In this document: piece by piece, positions 7,066-17,012 of the stretch
How positions within the stretch are numbered: position 1 is the first letter of the stretch
How the letters are laid out: each line of letters starts with the position of its first letter
Source: Catenulispora sp. EB89
GTDB taxonomy: Bacteria > Actinomycetota > Actinomycetes > Streptomycetales > Catenulisporaceae
Assembly (NCBI RefSeq): GCF_041261445.1
Contig: NZ_JBGCCU010000007.1
Coordinates: 186,001-250,000, forward strand
Reading direction: 5' to 3'
DNA: 64,000 nt
Notes under the pieces: generated by a model
Database searches by the model: none
Told to the model about the DNA's origin: nothing
What the model saw: the letters and a program-made list of their open reading frames with translations, nothing else
Translations under genes and position numbers: made by a program

Positions 7066-10000
7066 TCAGCGGCAGGGGTTCTTGTAAGGCACATCCGGCA
7101 AGTACTGCTGCCATCGCTGCCTGTCCTCAGCTCCCGCAGTCAGTGAACAGATTCTCTCTCCCGCCGCCTGCGGGTCGAGCACGGTGATCTGCACGGTCTC
7201 GTCGTCGCCGGCAGTGGCGACCACGCGGCGGTCCTCCGGGCTGAACGCGACTGCGTCGACGGGCCCGTCGTGCCCGGCGATCGCGGCGCCGCGGGGTGCG
7301 GTCGAGGCCGGGTCCGCGGTGTCCCACAACCGTAGGGTGCCGTCGGTGGCGCCGCTGGCCAGCGTGCGGCTGTCCGGGCTGAAGGCGACGGTGGAGACGC
7401 TGCCGGTGCCGCTCGCCGGTGCGGGTTCCTGAGGTGCCTGCTTCCGGCTCGACCAGGCCGTCAGGTCCCACAGGTCGATGCCCGCGTTTTGGGCGGCTGC
7501 GGCCAGTGTGTTGCCGTCGGGGCTGAAGGCCAGGTCCAGGATCCCGTCGGGCGCGCCGGCCAGGCGGGAGGACACGAGCGGTACGGGGTTGGCGGGGTCT
7601 GACATCCGCCACCGGCGGACCGTGTCGGCGTCGGTGGCGGATGTCAGGTCGCGGCCGTCGGGAGTGAAGGCGAGGGCGTGGACGGAACTGGTGGACCGGT
7701 ACAGCGGCGAGGCGATCGCCAGTGGGTCCGCCGGATCGGAGACGTTCCACAGGCGTACGGTCCCGTCCTCGCTGGACGCTGCCAGGATACGGCCGTCAGG
7801 ACTGAACGCCAGGCAGGTCACCGCTCCGACGAAGCCCGTCCGCAGCATGTCGATCGCGAGCGGATGTGAGAAGTCTGAGACGTCCCACAGCTGGATCGTG
7901 CCGTCCTGCGAACCGCCGGCCAGGACCTTGCCGTCGGCTCGGAAGACCAGGTTGGTCACGGTGCCGCCGCGATCGGCCAGCGGATCCCCGAGAGCCTTCG
8001 GGTGCCAAGGGTCGGCCAGGTCCCACAGCCGGACCGTCTCGTCCTTGCCGCCGCTGGCCAGCACCTGGCCGTCCGGCCGGAAGGCGAGTGCCGTGACGGG
8101 AGCGCTGTGGCCGACCAGCACGGTTCCGGGCAGAGTCCAGATCCGTGCGGTGGCATCGGTACCGGCGCTGGCGAGTTCGTGGCCTCCGGGACGGAAGGCG
8201 AGCGCGTCGACCGCCCCCGTGTGACCGGTCAGCGGCTGGCCGAGCTGGATCGCGGCGCCCGGGTTGGCGGTGTTCCACAATCGCACGGTGTGGTCCGCGC
8301 CGGCAGTGGCCAGAACCCGACCGTCCGGACTGAACGTCATGGCCATGACCGCGCCGTTGTGGCCGGTGAGCGGCGGTCCGAGCGGGGTCGGATCAGCACG
8401 GTCGGCCAAGCTCCACAACTGGACGGCGTGGTCGTCGCCCGCGGCTGCCATGACGGCACCGTCCGGGCTGAACGTGACCTGCATGGCGACGCTGTCGTCG
8501 GAGTCGACTCGAAACTTTGTCAGGGGACTGAAGCCCGCGGTGTTCACGTCCCACAGACGGACGGTGCCGTCGCGCCCTGACGCGGCCAGGATCCCGCCGT
8601 GGACGAACGTGACCGACGCGACGCCCTGGCCGCCGTTCGAAAGCCGCTGGACTGCCCGGGGATGCGAGGGGTTGGAGATGTCCCAGATCCCGACGGTGTC
8701 GTCGTTGTTCGCGGTCGCCAGCAGCCGACCGTCGGGGCTGAACGAGACGGACGCCGCACGGCTGGTACCGAGGCCGGTCGCCGAAATGTCGTACGCGGCG
8801 GGGCGTCTGGGGTCCGACACGTCCCACAGCTGGACTCCCGCCTCGGTTCCGGAGCCGGCCAGGAGCTTGCCGTCGGGACTGAATGCGAGGTCGAAGATCT
8901 GTCTGCCGGAGGCCAGAGGTGGGGCGAGCTGAGCGAACGACGTCGCGTCCCACAACCGGATCTGGCCGCCGCGCCCGGACGGGCCCGGAGCGCTTCCGTC
9001 CGAGTCATCGCCCCCGCTGGTGGCCAGAACGCTCCCATTCGGGTTGTACGCGAGGGCGTAGACCGTCGGGGAGGAAACGGCGAACACCCGAGCCAGGGGC
9101 GCGTGTTCGGTGCTCAGCAAGTCGGCACCGATGTCGGCGTCGTGGTACATCCGATACGACGCCAGCTCCGCGCGGGCCGCCATCGAACTGTCCTGGCCGA
9201 GCAGTTCGGGGCCGTCCACGGCCAACTCGTCGGCGACCACATGGTCCTGCGCGGCTCGTGCGGTCGTCCGTTGCTGGAGGGCCACGGCCGCCGTCGTCGC
9301 GGTCAGGACACTGAGAACGGCCAGCGCGGCGATCACCAGAGTCCGTGCCCGCGCCGCCCGACTCGCTTGGCGCCGCGACGCCGCCAGGTACCGATCGAGG
9401 GCCGGCGTGCCCAGGACATCGTCCCGGTGGCCCGACGCCCACTCCGCGGCGACCGCGAGGCGGCCGGAGCGCAGCAGCAGGCCGGGGTCGTGTCCGGCGT
9501 CGGTCCAGGCCGCGGCGGCGTCGGTGAGCCGCTGGCGGACCAGCAGTCCGGCGCGGTCCTCCTCGATCCAGGACCGCAGGCGCGGCCAGGCCGACAACAG
9601 CGCCTCGTGGGCGATCTGCACGCTGTCCGTGTCGACGGTGAGCAGGCGCGCGCCGACCAGTGCGGTGAGCACTTCGGCGGTGTCGGGGTCCAGTTCGCGC
9701 CGGTCCAGTCGCTGCTTGGTGTCTTCTGCGTTCGTGCCCAGGCGGACCATGCGCAGCAGCAGTCGTCGGGCCACCTGCTGCTGTCGCTGCGGCAGCCCGG
9801 AGAAGGCGGTCTCGGCGGTGCGCGCCAGAGCGTCGGCGATGCCGCCGCAGGCTTCGTACCCGGCCAGAGTCAGGGTATTGCCACGGCGGCGCCGCCACGC
9901 CTCGCGCATGGCGTGGGAGACCAGCGGCAAGGCCGCGGGCTGCCGGGCGGCGTCAGCCACCACGCGCGCCTGGAGAGCGGCTTCCACGGCGCAGCCCGCC

Positions 10001-10953
10001 TCGGCGGCCGGCCGGCTGACCGCGGTCCGCAGCTCTTCGCCGGTCATCGGTCCGACGAGGAACTGTGCGCCCTGCAGTAGTTCTACCAGCGCCGGATACC
10101 GTGCGCAGTGAGCGTAGAAGTCGGCGCGCACCCCGATGACCACGCGGGCACGGCTCTCGCCGGCCCGGGCGACGTCGGCGAGCGCGGCGATGAAGGCTTC
10201 GCGCTCCTCTTCCTCTGAGCAGAGCGTGAACAGTTCCTCGAACTGGTCCACCACGATCAACAACTGGCTGTTCGGCCCGCTGGCGGCCAGTATCTGCAGG
10301 ACACTGAGATGCAGCGCCTCCGGACTTGTCTTCAGGTCGCGGAACAGGCCGATCGCCGAGATGCCGCTCAGGCAGGCGAACTGGGCTGCGCACTGCTGGA
10401 GCGGATGCGGCCCCGGGGTGAAGTCCACACACTGCCACAACGGGCCCTCGGGGACCGGACGGGCCGCCCAGGCTCGGAGCCCGGCGTGCAGCAGCGAGGA
10501 CTTGCCGCAGCCGGAGGCACCGAAGACGCCGACGAAACGCTGCTTACGGACCGCTTCCACCAGCTGCTCGGTCAGCACCTCGCGGCCGAAGAACCGGTCG
10601 GCATCCGCCGGACCGTAGGCAGCCAGGCCCAGGTAGGGACAGGTCTTGTAGTCGGCGTCTTCCTGCGGACTCTGGCCGCCCCGCGACGCCAGATCCGCGG
10701 CGAGCGCACGCCAGCGCGGCTCCCATGCCTGCGCGTCGCCGCCGCAGGCGCGGACGAAGGCCAGAGTCACGGACAGGCTCGGCAGTCGGCGTCCGCCGGC
10801 GGCCTCGGCAAGGGTGGTGGCCGAGAAATGCGCGCGCCGGGCAAGCTCGCGATACGGCGGCATCCCCGCCCGGAGTCTCAGACCCCTGAGTTCTTCTGCG
10901 AACTCTCCCAACACCCCGCTGTCCGGCGGCAATGGCTGCTCAGTACGTGGCAC
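7066..10953 (-). CDS. HTH-nSTAND1 NTPase with 14 WD40 repeats
   Basis: About 1,295 residues from the GTG at 10953, chosen because GGGGGA lies just upstream (an alternative start at 11004 adds 17 residues). An N-terminal XRE-like HTH (about 15-75) precedes a conserved CPYLGLAAYGPADADRFFGR lead-in and an nSTAND1 NTPase: Walker A GASGCGKSS (about 145-153) and Walker B LLIVVDQFEELF. A transmembrane-like segment (TLVIAALAVLSVLTATTAAV) follows the STAND winged-helix/helical region. The C-terminal half holds about 14 WD40 blades with repeated AFSPDG...LATAG...VRLWD cores. These proteins are thought to be ATP-driven sensor switches, signalling or NLR-like. The HTH may mediate DNA or protein contact. 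It is monocistronic. What it senses is unknown. Confidence 0.92.
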   Translation of the reverse strand: MPRTEQPLPPDSGVLGEFAEELRGLRLRAGMPPYRELARRAHFSATTLAEAAGGRRLPSLSVTLAFVRACGGDAQAWEPRWRALAADLASRGGQSPQEDADYKTCPYLGLAAYGPADADRFFGREVLTEQLVEAVRKQRFVGVFGASGCGKSSLLHAGLRAWAARPVPEGPLWQCVDFTPGPHPLQQCAAQFACLSGISAIGLFRDLKTSPEALHLSVLQILAASGPNSQLLIVVDQFEELFTLCSEEEEREAFIAALADVARAGESRARVVIGVRADFYAHCARYPALVELLQGAQFLVGPMTGEELRTAVSRPAAEAGCAVEAALQARVVADAARQPAALPLVSHAMREAWRRRRGNTLTLAGYEACGGIADALARTAETAFSGLPQRQQQVARRLLLRMVRLGTNAEDTKQRLDRRELDPDTAEVLTALVGARLLTVDTDSVQIAHEALLSAWPRLRSWIEEDRAGLLVRQRLTDAAAAWTDAGHDPGLLLRSGRLAVAAEWASGHRDDVLGTPALDRYLAASRRQASRAARARTLVIAALAVLSVLTATTAAVALQQRTTARAAQDHVVADELAVDGPELLGQDSSMAARAELASYRMYHDADIGADLLSTEHAPLARVFAVSSPTVYALAYNPNGSVLATSGGDDSDGSAPGPSGRGGQIRLWDATSFAQLAPPLASGRQIFDLAFSPDGKLLAGSGTEAGVQLWDVSDPRRPAAYDISATGLGTSRAASVSFSPDGRLLATANNDDTVGIWDISNPSHPRAVQRLSNGGQGVASVTFVHGGILAASGRDGTVRLWDVNTAGFSPLTKFRVDSDDSVAMQVTFSPDGAVMAAAGDDHAVQLWSLADRADPTPLGPPLTGHNGAVMAMTFSPDGRVLATAGADHTVRLWNTANPGAAIQLGQPLTGHTGAVDALAFRPGGHELASAGTDATARIWTLPGTVLVGHSAPVTALAFRPDGQVLASGGKDETVRLWDLADPWHPKALGDPLADRGGTVTNLVFRADGKVLAGGSQDGTIQLWDVSDFSHPLAIDMLRTGFVGAVTCLAFSPDGRILAASSEDGTVRLWNVSDPADPLAIASPLYRSTSSVHALAFTPDGRDLTSATDADTVRRWRMSDPANPVPLVSSRLAGAPDGILDLAFSPDGNTLAAAAQNAGIDLWDLTAWSSRKQAPQEPAPASGTGSVSTVAFSPDSRTLASGATDGTLRLWDTADPASTAPRGAAIAGHDGPVDAVAFSPEDRRVVATAGDDETVQITVLDPQAAGERICSLTAGAEDRQRWQQYLPDVPYKNPCR

Positions 10954-11178
10954 GGCATCCCCCGATCGTCCAATGTCACAGAACGATAACGCATCGCTGT
11001 CCACGAGTTTGTCAGAACTCTGTTGTCAGGTGTCCGTCTTCCGACACCGGACAACGACACAGCGCTAGACCGGAGTACGTGACCGACACGGGGCGGACCA
11101 CACAGCACGGCCGCCCGCTGGACCTCTCCCCGGTCCGCGGGCGTACCACTCGTCCGTACGGCCAATAGAAGGAAACGC

Positions 11179-11422
11179 ATGCTCACTACTGCCAGCAGCG
11201 CCAAGAGGGCTTCGAGGCGTCATTCCATGCACTCGGTCGTCCTGGCCGTCGGGGCCGTCACGCTCGCCGGCGCCGGGGCCCGTTGGCGGCGGGATCCGGA
11301 CCGGCGCGGCGTCGGTCGCCATCGCGCCGACCGCCACCGTCAAACCCGTTGGCCGCGCGAGCTATTTCGAGCCGACAGCCATTGACGGGACCCCAACGAC
11401 AACCTGCCGAGCGGTTTCCTGA
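11179..11422 (+). pseudogene. Frameshifted small secreted protein gene
   Basis: ATG 11179 follows AGAAGGAAAC and opens a basic N-terminus plus hydrophobic stretch (HSVVLAVGAVTLAGAGA), a plausible signal peptide. Around 11265-11285 this frame turns Arg-rich and stops. The +1 frame there (from 11270, reading PVGGGIRTGAASVAIAP... and ending at TGA 11420) keeps strong G/C at third positions. A single frameshift would join them into a peptide of about 80 residues. It could also be a sequencing error. No family is recognised. Confidence 0.4.
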
Positions 11423-11477
11423 ACGTCTCCGGTGGCTGGGGGCATCGGTGACGTGACCGAATAGTCGGGAAACCCAG

Positions 11478-11518
11478 CGAGTGAGCCAGGCCCTGGTACT
11501 CGGGGTCTGGCTCACTCG
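11478..11518. terminator. Bidirectional hairpin terminator
   Basis: CGAGTGAGCCAG (11478-11489) pairs perfectly with CTGGCTCACTCG (11507-11518), with further pairing of CCC and GGG inside the loop. It lies between the small plus-strand ORF and the end of the minus-strand glycine-rich gene, so it can stop transcription from both sides. Confidence 0.75.
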
Positions 11519-11548
11519 TCCCTGCCTTGGTGCAGGTGTCGGCGGTCC

Positions 11549-12721
11549 CTACCGCGACCGGCGACCCGAAGCCGCCGCCGCAGCCGCAGCCGCAGGCGCC
11601 GTCGGTGTCGCCCCGGGCACGGAGTAGGAGAAGGTGAGCGTCGGGCTGCCGGTCGTGTCGGGGATGGCGACCGCTCCGGTGACCAGCGCCGGCGAGGCGT
11701 AGGACGATCCGGCCCCGCCGCCGCCCTGGCCGCCGCCTCCGCCGAAGAAGCCGCCGCCGCCCCCGCCGCCGGCGTTGCCTCGGCCGCCGAGGCCGGGGGT
11801 GCCCTCCGAACCGACTCCGCCGAGGGCGCCTCCGGTGGCGCCGCCGCCTCCGGCTCCGACGCCGGCGTCGGACGCGGGGTCGGTGAAGCTTCCGCCGCCT
11901 CCGCCGCCGGCGACGGCCGCGGAGGGCCCGCCTCCTGCTCCGCCGTTCCCGATGTCCGGGTTGCCGATGCCTCCGGCGCCTCCGGCGTCGGTGGTGCCGT
12001 CGCCGCCGGGGAGCGAGCTGGCGCCGCCGCCCCCGCCGATGCCGAAGCCGCCGCCGCTGCCGCCTTGCGCGCCGGCCTGACCGGCGATACCGCCGGTGCC
12101 GTTCCCGTTTCCTCCGCCGCCGCCCAAAGGTTCGGGGAAGCCTCCGCCGCCGCCGGAGGCGACGAGCAGGCGGGGGTCGGTGGCCGGGTCTCCGGTCAGC
12201 ACGCAGGCGGACGCCGGGCAGGTCTGGACGGCGGTCGCGCCGCCGCCCCCGCCGCCTTCGAAGCCGGGGGAGCCGCCGCCGTTGTAGGCGCCGGGGCCGA
12301 CGCCGCTGTAGACGCCGCCGACCTCGAAGTACAGGGTCTGGCCGGGGCCGGTGGCCAGGGTCGAGGCGGTGACCGTGCCGCCGAATCCACCCAGCTGGGT
12401 GCCGGGCGCGCCGGTCGCGGTGATGTCGTTCAGGGTCGTGATACCGGCCGGGACAGTGAAGGCGAATTCGCCCCCTGCGTTCGCGGTGACCGTGTAGGAG
12501 CACTGGACGGTGGTCCCGCTGAAGCCGATCGTGATGACGCCGTCGCTGGTGCTGGCGGTACCGCAGTAGGGGTCCTGTGCGGACGCCGTCGGCGCGGCCG
12601 TGACCAGAGCCAGAGCTTGGGGCAGCATGGCGCCGGCCACGCAGAGTGCGGTCGTGCGCAGCCGCCGTCGGGCCCGGGTGCGGCGCCAGCCGGAATCGAT
12701 TCGGCGGAGGGAGCGGGGCAT
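11549..12721 (-). CDS. Secreted glycine-rich protein
   Basis: 390 residues from ATG 12721 with GAAAGG upstream. A basic N-terminus, hydrophobic core (TTALCVAGAMLPQALALV) and a likely cleavage after ASA give a Sec signal peptide. Residues 55-150 form a beta-rich domain (GTTVQCSYTVTANAGGEFAFTVP), resembling the opening of glycine-rich adhesin/ALK-type domains. Residues 150-345 are long Gly-rich loops (GGGGG runs) holding a Cys pair (CPASAC). A beta strand (SPTLTFSYSV) and an Ala tail end it. It is probably an exported surface or matrix protein. No LPXTG motif or anchor is visible. Function is unknown. Confidence 0.75.
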   Translation of the reverse strand: MPRSLRRIDSGWRRTRARRRLRTTALCVAGAMLPQALALVTAAPTASAQDPYCGTASTSDGVITIGFSGTTVQCSYTVTANAGGEFAFTVPAGITTLNDITATGAPGTQLGGFGGTVTASTLATGPGQTLYFEVGGVYSGVGPGAYNGGGSPGFEGGGGGGATAVQTCPASACVLTGDPATDPRLLVASGGGGGFPEPLGGGGGNGNGTGGIAGQAGAQGGSGGGFGIGGGGGASSLPGGDGTTDAGGAGGIGNPDIGNGGAGGGPSAAVAGGGGGGSFTDPASDAGVGAGGGGATGGALGGVGSEGTPGLGGRGNAGGGGGGGFFGGGGGQGGGGAGSSYASPALVTGAVAIPDTTGSPTLTFSYSVPGATPTAPAAAAAAAASGRRSR

Positions 12722-12900
12722 GCGGGTGCCTTTCAGGTTCTCGGCCCGGCCGCCGGCCGCGGCACGGCGTCAGGGACCGGGCCGGACGCCCTCCCTTTTC
12801 CACCGGCCATCAAAAGCCCTGGCACAGCCGTCACGGCGCCCGCAACGCCGCCGCCGGCCGGAGTTCAGCCGTTAGGCCCAACGTCGGCGATGCTCACCGT

Positions 12901-13524
12901 TCAACGTTCCACCGCCAGCCGCACTCCCAGGCCGATGAACACCCCGCCGGTCGCGGCGTCCAGGCGGCGCCGTGCCTTCTCGCGGCGGCCGAGCCAGCCG
13001 CCGATGCGCCCCGCGAAGACGCCTACGGCGCCGTCCACCAGGAACTCCAGTGCGATGAAGACCGCGCCGAGGATCGCGAACTGGAGCCAGACCCGTCCCA
13101 GGCGCGGGTCGACGAACTGCGGGAGGAACGCGATCGTGAAGGTGATCATCTTCGGGTTCACCAGGTTGGTCAGCAGGCCCCGCAGGTACGCGCGCCGCCC
13201 CGAGACCCCGCTGCCGGTCTCCAACCGGTCCTGGCCGCGGTGGCGGATGGCCTGCACGCCGAGGTACATCAGGTAGGCCGCGCCGGCCAGGCGCAGCGCC
13301 GTGAACGCGGTCGGCGCCGCGGCGAAGAACGCCGACAGGCCGGCCGCGGCGAGCGCGATGTGCACGACCTCGCTGGTGGCGACGCTGGCGGTGGCGAGCA
13401 GCCCGGCCCGGGCGCCGCCCCGGATGCCGCAGCCGAGGACGAAGAGCATGTCGGGGCCGGGACTGACCATCGCGACCGCGGTGGTGAGCAGGAAGACAGC
13501 GAACAGGTGCATGTTCAGGGCCAT
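12901..13524 (-). CDS. LysE/RhtB-family amino-acid exporter
   Basis: 207 residues, the usual length of the family, with about six hydrophobic segments. The N-terminal VSPGPDMLFVLGCGIRGGARAG and central LLTNLVNPKMITFTIAFLPQF are the LysE/RhtB signature regions. It exports amino acids or related small molecules across the cytoplasmic membrane. It stands alone, so the substrate cannot be inferred from context. Confidence 0.92.
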   Translation of the reverse strand: MALNMHLFAVFLLTTAVAMVSPGPDMLFVLGCGIRGGARAGLLATASVATSEVVHIALAAAGLSAFFAAAPTAFTALRLAGAAYLMYLGVQAIRHRGQDRLETGSGVSGRRAYLRGLLTNLVNPKMITFTIAFLPQFVDPRLGRVWLQFAILGAVFIALEFLVDGAVGVFAGRIGGWLGRREKARRRLDAATGGVFIGLGVRLAVER

Positions 13525-13724
13525 GGCCCCAATATCCGTGTCGCCGGAGCCTGCGGGCGAGGGGTTTTCGAGGGGCGAGATGCTGCTGAGGTGCTGAGCC
13601 CGGTCCGCGTTTGGATTTCGCGAGCGTTGCCCGACGACGAGCCGAATTGAGCCGATAGCCCGATGCCGCGCTCTAGTCTGGAGACGCCGGTGAAGATCAC
13701 CGGCTCATTCCTGGGAGTGAACCG

Positions 13725-14144
13725 GTGCCCCACCGCAAGAAGACCACCCGCGTAGCGGCGCTCGTTCTCGTGCTTGCTTCGGCGGCCCTGGGCGCGTCGG
13801 CGTGCTCGTCGTCGGCGCCCGCGCAGTCGGCCAAGACCACATCCTGCACCGATTTCGCCACCTTGATCGCGGCCGCGATCAGCGGCAACAACGGCGCCAC
13901 GGACCAGGCCACGACCCTCAAGAACGGCCAGGCGCTGGCCCAAAGCCTCACCCAGGAAGCCGCCGCCGCGACCGATCCGAACGCCAAGACCGCCATGGCC
14001 GCGTTCGCCGCCGACTACACCTCGCTCGTCGCGGCCATCGGCAAGGCCGACGCCGGCGACAAGGCGGCGGCCGCGGACGTCACGACCATCTCGGCGAAGG
14101 TCACGACGGATTCGGCCTCGGTGAAGAGCGTCTGCGGGAACTGA
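13725..14144 (+). CDS. Small lipoprotein
   Basis: 139 residues from GTG 13725 with GGGAG upstream. A basic N-terminus and hydrophobic core end in GASAC, a lipobox with lipidation at Cys (about residue 27). The mature part is Ala/Thr-rich and helical with two more Cys residues (CTDF near the start and VCGN at the end) that could form a disulfide. It is probably a helical-bundle lipoprotein on the outer face of the membrane. Function is unknown. The GNAT gene begins 9 bases after its stop. Confidence 0.75.
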   Translation: MPHRKKTTRVAALVLVLASAALGASACSSSAPAQSAKTTSCTDFATLIAAAISGNNGATDQATTLKNGQALAQSLTQEAAAATDPNAKTAMAAFAADYTSLVAAIGKADAGDKAAAADVTTISAKVTTDSASVKSVCGN

Positions 14145-14153
14145 GCACAGGCT

Positions 14154-14870
14154 TTGAGACAGCATTCGCAGATCCTCCAGGGCGCACGAGACCTGTGGAC
14201 CCAGATCGCCGCAGCTCCTGTAGCTTTCCCGGACCGGGGAATCAGCATCGTGACGTCCCCGAGGTCGGGGATGTGCCCGCCGGGATCCGTCGGCCTCGTG
14301 GTGCTGGCCGGTGCCGGGATCGGAACGGCTCCGGATGACGCGACCGCCGACGCGGTCCGTGCGGCGCTCGCCGACTGTCCGCCCGAACGGCTGCATGATC
14401 CGGTGGAGGCCGCCGAGGTGCTTCCGGCGGGCGAGATCCTCGGACCTGCGGCCCTGGCCTACCTCGCGCCGGACGCGTTCCGGCCCGCCTCCGGTCCCGC
14501 TGTCGAGCAGCTGCCCGCCGACCATATCGACCTCAGGGCTCTGGAAAGCCGGTGCAGCCTGGAAGAACGCGGCGAGGCGAGCATTGGCGAGCTCACCTCG
14601 CCGGTGTTCGCCATCCGCGAGGGCGGCGACCTCATCGCGGCCGCCGGCTATGTGGCCTGGCCACGCGACACCGCGCACCTGGCCATCCTCACCGCGCCCC
14701 GTGCGCGAGGGCGAGGCCTGGCGAAAGTGACCGCCTCCAGCGCTGTCGCGCATGCGCTCGCAGCCGGGATGTTGCCGCAGTGGCGCGCGCGAGTGCCGGC
14801 GTCGCAGCGGGTGGCGCACGCGTTGGGTTTCACCGAACTCGGAGTGCAGATCCGGCTGAAGATCGCTTGA
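14154..14870 (+). CDS. GNAT-family N-acetyltransferase
   Basis: 238 residues from a TTG start nine bases after the lipoprotein stop; the early QGARDLWTQIAAAPVAF matches the usual N-terminus of this actinobacterial subgroup. The C-terminal half carries the GNAT fold: GDLIAAAGYVAWPRDTAHLAILTAPRARGRGLA gives strand 4 and the acetyl-CoA pyrophosphate loop (RARGRGLA), and HALGFTELGVQIRLKI the final strands. The acceptor substrate is unknown. The spacing suggests co-transcription with the lipoprotein gene. Confidence 0.8.
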   Translation: MRQHSQILQGARDLWTQIAAAPVAFPDRGISIVTSPRSGMCPPGSVGLVVLAGAGIGTAPDDATADAVRAALADCPPERLHDPVEAAEVLPAGEILGPAALAYLAPDAFRPASGPAVEQLPADHIDLRALESRCSLEERGEASIGELTSPVFAIREGGDLIAAAGYVAWPRDTAHLAILTAPRARGRGLAKVTASSAVAHALAAGMLPQWRARVPASQRVAHALGFTELGVQIRLKIA

Positions 14871-14922
14871 TATCCAGCTGCGCACCGATGTCCGAGAGCT
14901 GGTGCCGGCGAGCCCGGCTCAT

Positions 14923-15075
14923 CACCCGCAGCAATGCCCGCCACCGGCCGCCGCGCGACCCACCGCCCCGTCCCCGGCGCCCCGCGTCCCACCGCCCCGT
15001 CACCCGCAGCAATGCCCGTCACCGGCCGCCCCGTCACTCGCCGCCCCGTCACTCGCCGCCCCGTGACCCACCGCC
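14923..15075. repeat. Direct and tandem repeats at the amine-oxidase gene tail
   Basis: A 29-base block beginning CACCCGCAGCAATGCCCG occurs at 14923-14951 and again at 15001-15029 with one mismatch. It is followed by three near-identical 15-base units (15031-15045, 15046-15060, 15061-15075). The repeats encode the degenerate Gly-Ala-Ala-Ser-Asp tail of the amine oxidase and continue past its stop codon. Confidence 0.85.
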
Positions 15076-16967
15076 CCCACATCCAACCCCGGGTTCCGCC
15101 CGAAGAAGTCCACCGGCTTCAGCGTGAAGCCCGCGTAGTCGACCGGCATCACCGGCCAGTCCTCGGTGCGCGGGAAGTGCGTCAGGCCGAACGTGTGCCA
15201 CAACACGATGTCCTGGCCGTCGATGTCCCGGTCCGCCGCCGCGTAGCTCGGCAGGCCCGCGCCGCCGGGGTGCTGGTTCACCAAATCCCCGGCGGGGTAG
15301 CGCTCGGCCGGGTCGTAGCGCGTGACCCACAGGTGCTTGGCGGCGAAGGCCGCGCGGCGGTGGACCGCGGAGTCGGGGTGCGCCAGCAGCACCGGTTGGC
15401 CCTCGGGGTGCAGCGCGTAGCCGGTGGGGCGGCCCAGGCGGTTGGCGTGCCCGGGGTTCACGACGTGCCACGCGCGGGCGCGGCCCGGGTCGGCCAGGCG
15501 CTGGGCCTGCGACTCGCGCGCGAGCCGCGTGCGGTCCAGGGTGAAGGCGTTGCCGTACGGATTGCCCGCCCCGAGCGGCAGCGCGCGCGCCTCCACCTCG
15601 TCGACCGCGTTCAGCGGCCCGTCGACGCTCATGTCCAGGCGCGCGCAGAACAAGTGCTGGTGGAACGGCGCGCCCAGGCCCGGCGCCAGCTCGGAGGCGA
15701 ACTCCGGCTCGCGGTGCGTCATGGCCGAGGTGAAAGGAATGCCGGTGGCCTTGGCCTCCAACTGGATCGTGCCGTCAAGGTACAGATACCAGTAGAACCC
15801 GTAGTCGTAGTTCCCGACCGTCGTGAAGAACGACACCACCATCCGCCGCTGCCGCCGCGTCTCGGAAGCACCGGTCCAGCCATCAGAGTGCTTCCACAGC
15901 ACCCCGTAGTCCTCCTCATGCAGGCACACCGCGTTCCGGACCCGCCGTGGCACGCCAAGCTCGTCGGCCAGCACCACATCCAGATACGTGATGTCACCCA
16001 GACAATCGCACCCGAGTTCCAGCGAGTTCGTATACCGCCCGAACAGATACTCGCCGGCGTCGAAGTAGTTCTGCCAGAAGCGCACCGGCGAAGGATCGGC
16101 GTACGGAACCACCATCTCCGCGATCGAAGCCCGATACAGGATCGGCCGCTCCTCCTCGCCGTCCTGATACGCCAGCTGATGCAGCACCAACCCCTCGCGC
16201 GCGTCGAACCCGAGCCGCACGCTCCAGTTCTGCCAATGCAGAACATCGCCGACCAGACGGAAACTCGGCCCCTCCGGCTGCGTGATCTCGATCGGCCGCA
16301 ACCCCTCCCGCGTAGGCCCGACATACGCCGGATCGTCGAAGTCCGCGCACTCGGCCGGTACCGGCACCACACCGGTGTCGATCACGCTCACTACCTCCCG
16401 CGCGATCGGATCGACATACGCCACGAGCCCATCGACCGGATGCGCCCAAGGATTGTCCCGAGGATGGTCCTGCCGGAACCCGAGCGACCGGATGATCCGC
16501 CGCCCACGCTCGCCCGGATGGTCATAAGACCCCGCCGACAACGGCGCGACCCGCACCTGCTCCGGTACCAACCCCCGCGCCGCCAAAGCCGCACGCCAGC
16601 CCGCATCCCCGCCAAGGATCTCCTCGACCACCGCGAACTCCGCATCGAGGATCGGCAGCCGACCGTCCCGCTCGGCATCGGGCTCGCGCACCGACTCCAC
16701 AATCCCGCCGCTCACCGAGACGACGACATCGCGGGACCGACCGTCCGTCACATCGAGAAGAAGAACCCTGACACGTCGCTCGAACGGCGCCCCCGGCAGA
16801 AACGCGAGCACATCGCGCTTATCAGGCTCCTCAACCCCCACATAAGCGAACCGCGTACCGTCGTCCAGCATCCCGGCCTTCTCCAGAATCGATCGGACGG
16901 CGAGAACATCAGCCTCGCTCAGGCGGTCAAGCGGATGAGCCGCAGCGGGCAGCTTCTCGGCGGGCAT
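15000..16967 (-). CDS. Copper-containing primary amine oxidase
   Basis: 655 residues from ATG 16967, chosen for AAGGAG eight bases upstream. The topaquinone motif T-x-x-N-Y-D is TVGNYD, making Tyr387 the expected TPQ precursor. The catalytic-base motif is FDAGEY (Asp303), and HQHLF supplies two copper ligands. Small N2/N3-like domains precede the large beta-sandwich. It oxidatively deaminates primary amines (tyramine, phenylethylamine, histamine or dopamine types) to aldehyde, NH3 and H2O2. No signal peptide is seen, so it is cytoplasmic as in other actinobacteria. It lies 45 bases downstream of an aldehyde dehydrogenase gene, the natural next step. The last ~25 residues are repeat-encoded. 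Confidence 0.95.
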   Translation of the reverse strand: MPAEKLPAAAHPLDRLSEADVLAVRSILEKAGMLDDGTRFAYVGVEEPDKRDVLAFLPGAPFERRVRVLLLDVTDGRSRDVVVSVSGGIVESVREPDAERDGRLPILDAEFAVVEEILGGDAGWRAALAARGLVPEQVRVAPLSAGSYDHPGERGRRIIRSLGFRQDHPRDNPWAHPVDGLVAYVDPIAREVVSVIDTGVVPVPAECADFDDPAYVGPTREGLRPIEITQPEGPSFRLVGDVLHWQNWSVRLGFDAREGLVLHQLAYQDGEEERPILYRASIAEMVVPYADPSPVRFWQNYFDAGEYLFGRYTNSLELGCDCLGDITYLDVVLADELGVPRRVRNAVCLHEEDYGVLWKHSDGWTGASETRRQRRMVVSFFTTVGNYDYGFYWYLYLDGTIQLEAKATGIPFTSAMTHREPEFASELAPGLGAPFHQHLFCARLDMSVDGPLNAVDEVEARALPLGAGNPYGNAFTLDRTRLARESQAQRLADPGRARAWHVVNPGHANRLGRPTGYALHPEGQPVLLAHPDSAVHRRAAFAAKHLWVTRYDPAERYPAGDLVNQHPGGAGLPSYAAADRDIDGQDIVLWHTFGLTHFPRTEDWPVMPVDYAGFTLKPVDFFGRNPGLDVGAVGHGAASDGAASDGAAGDGHCCG

Positions 16968-17012
16968 ATCGAAATCTCCTTGAACCAGAAGGGAAAGGGG
17001 TCGTTGAAGCAC

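Larger units (their letters stand above)
11005..11548. other. Intergenic region with a broken small gene and terminator
   Basis: Between the nSTAND gene and the glycine-rich protein gene. It holds the nSTAND promoter region, a frameshifted small secreted ORF (11179-11422) and a strong hairpin (11478-11518). Nothing else is evident. Confidence 0.5.
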
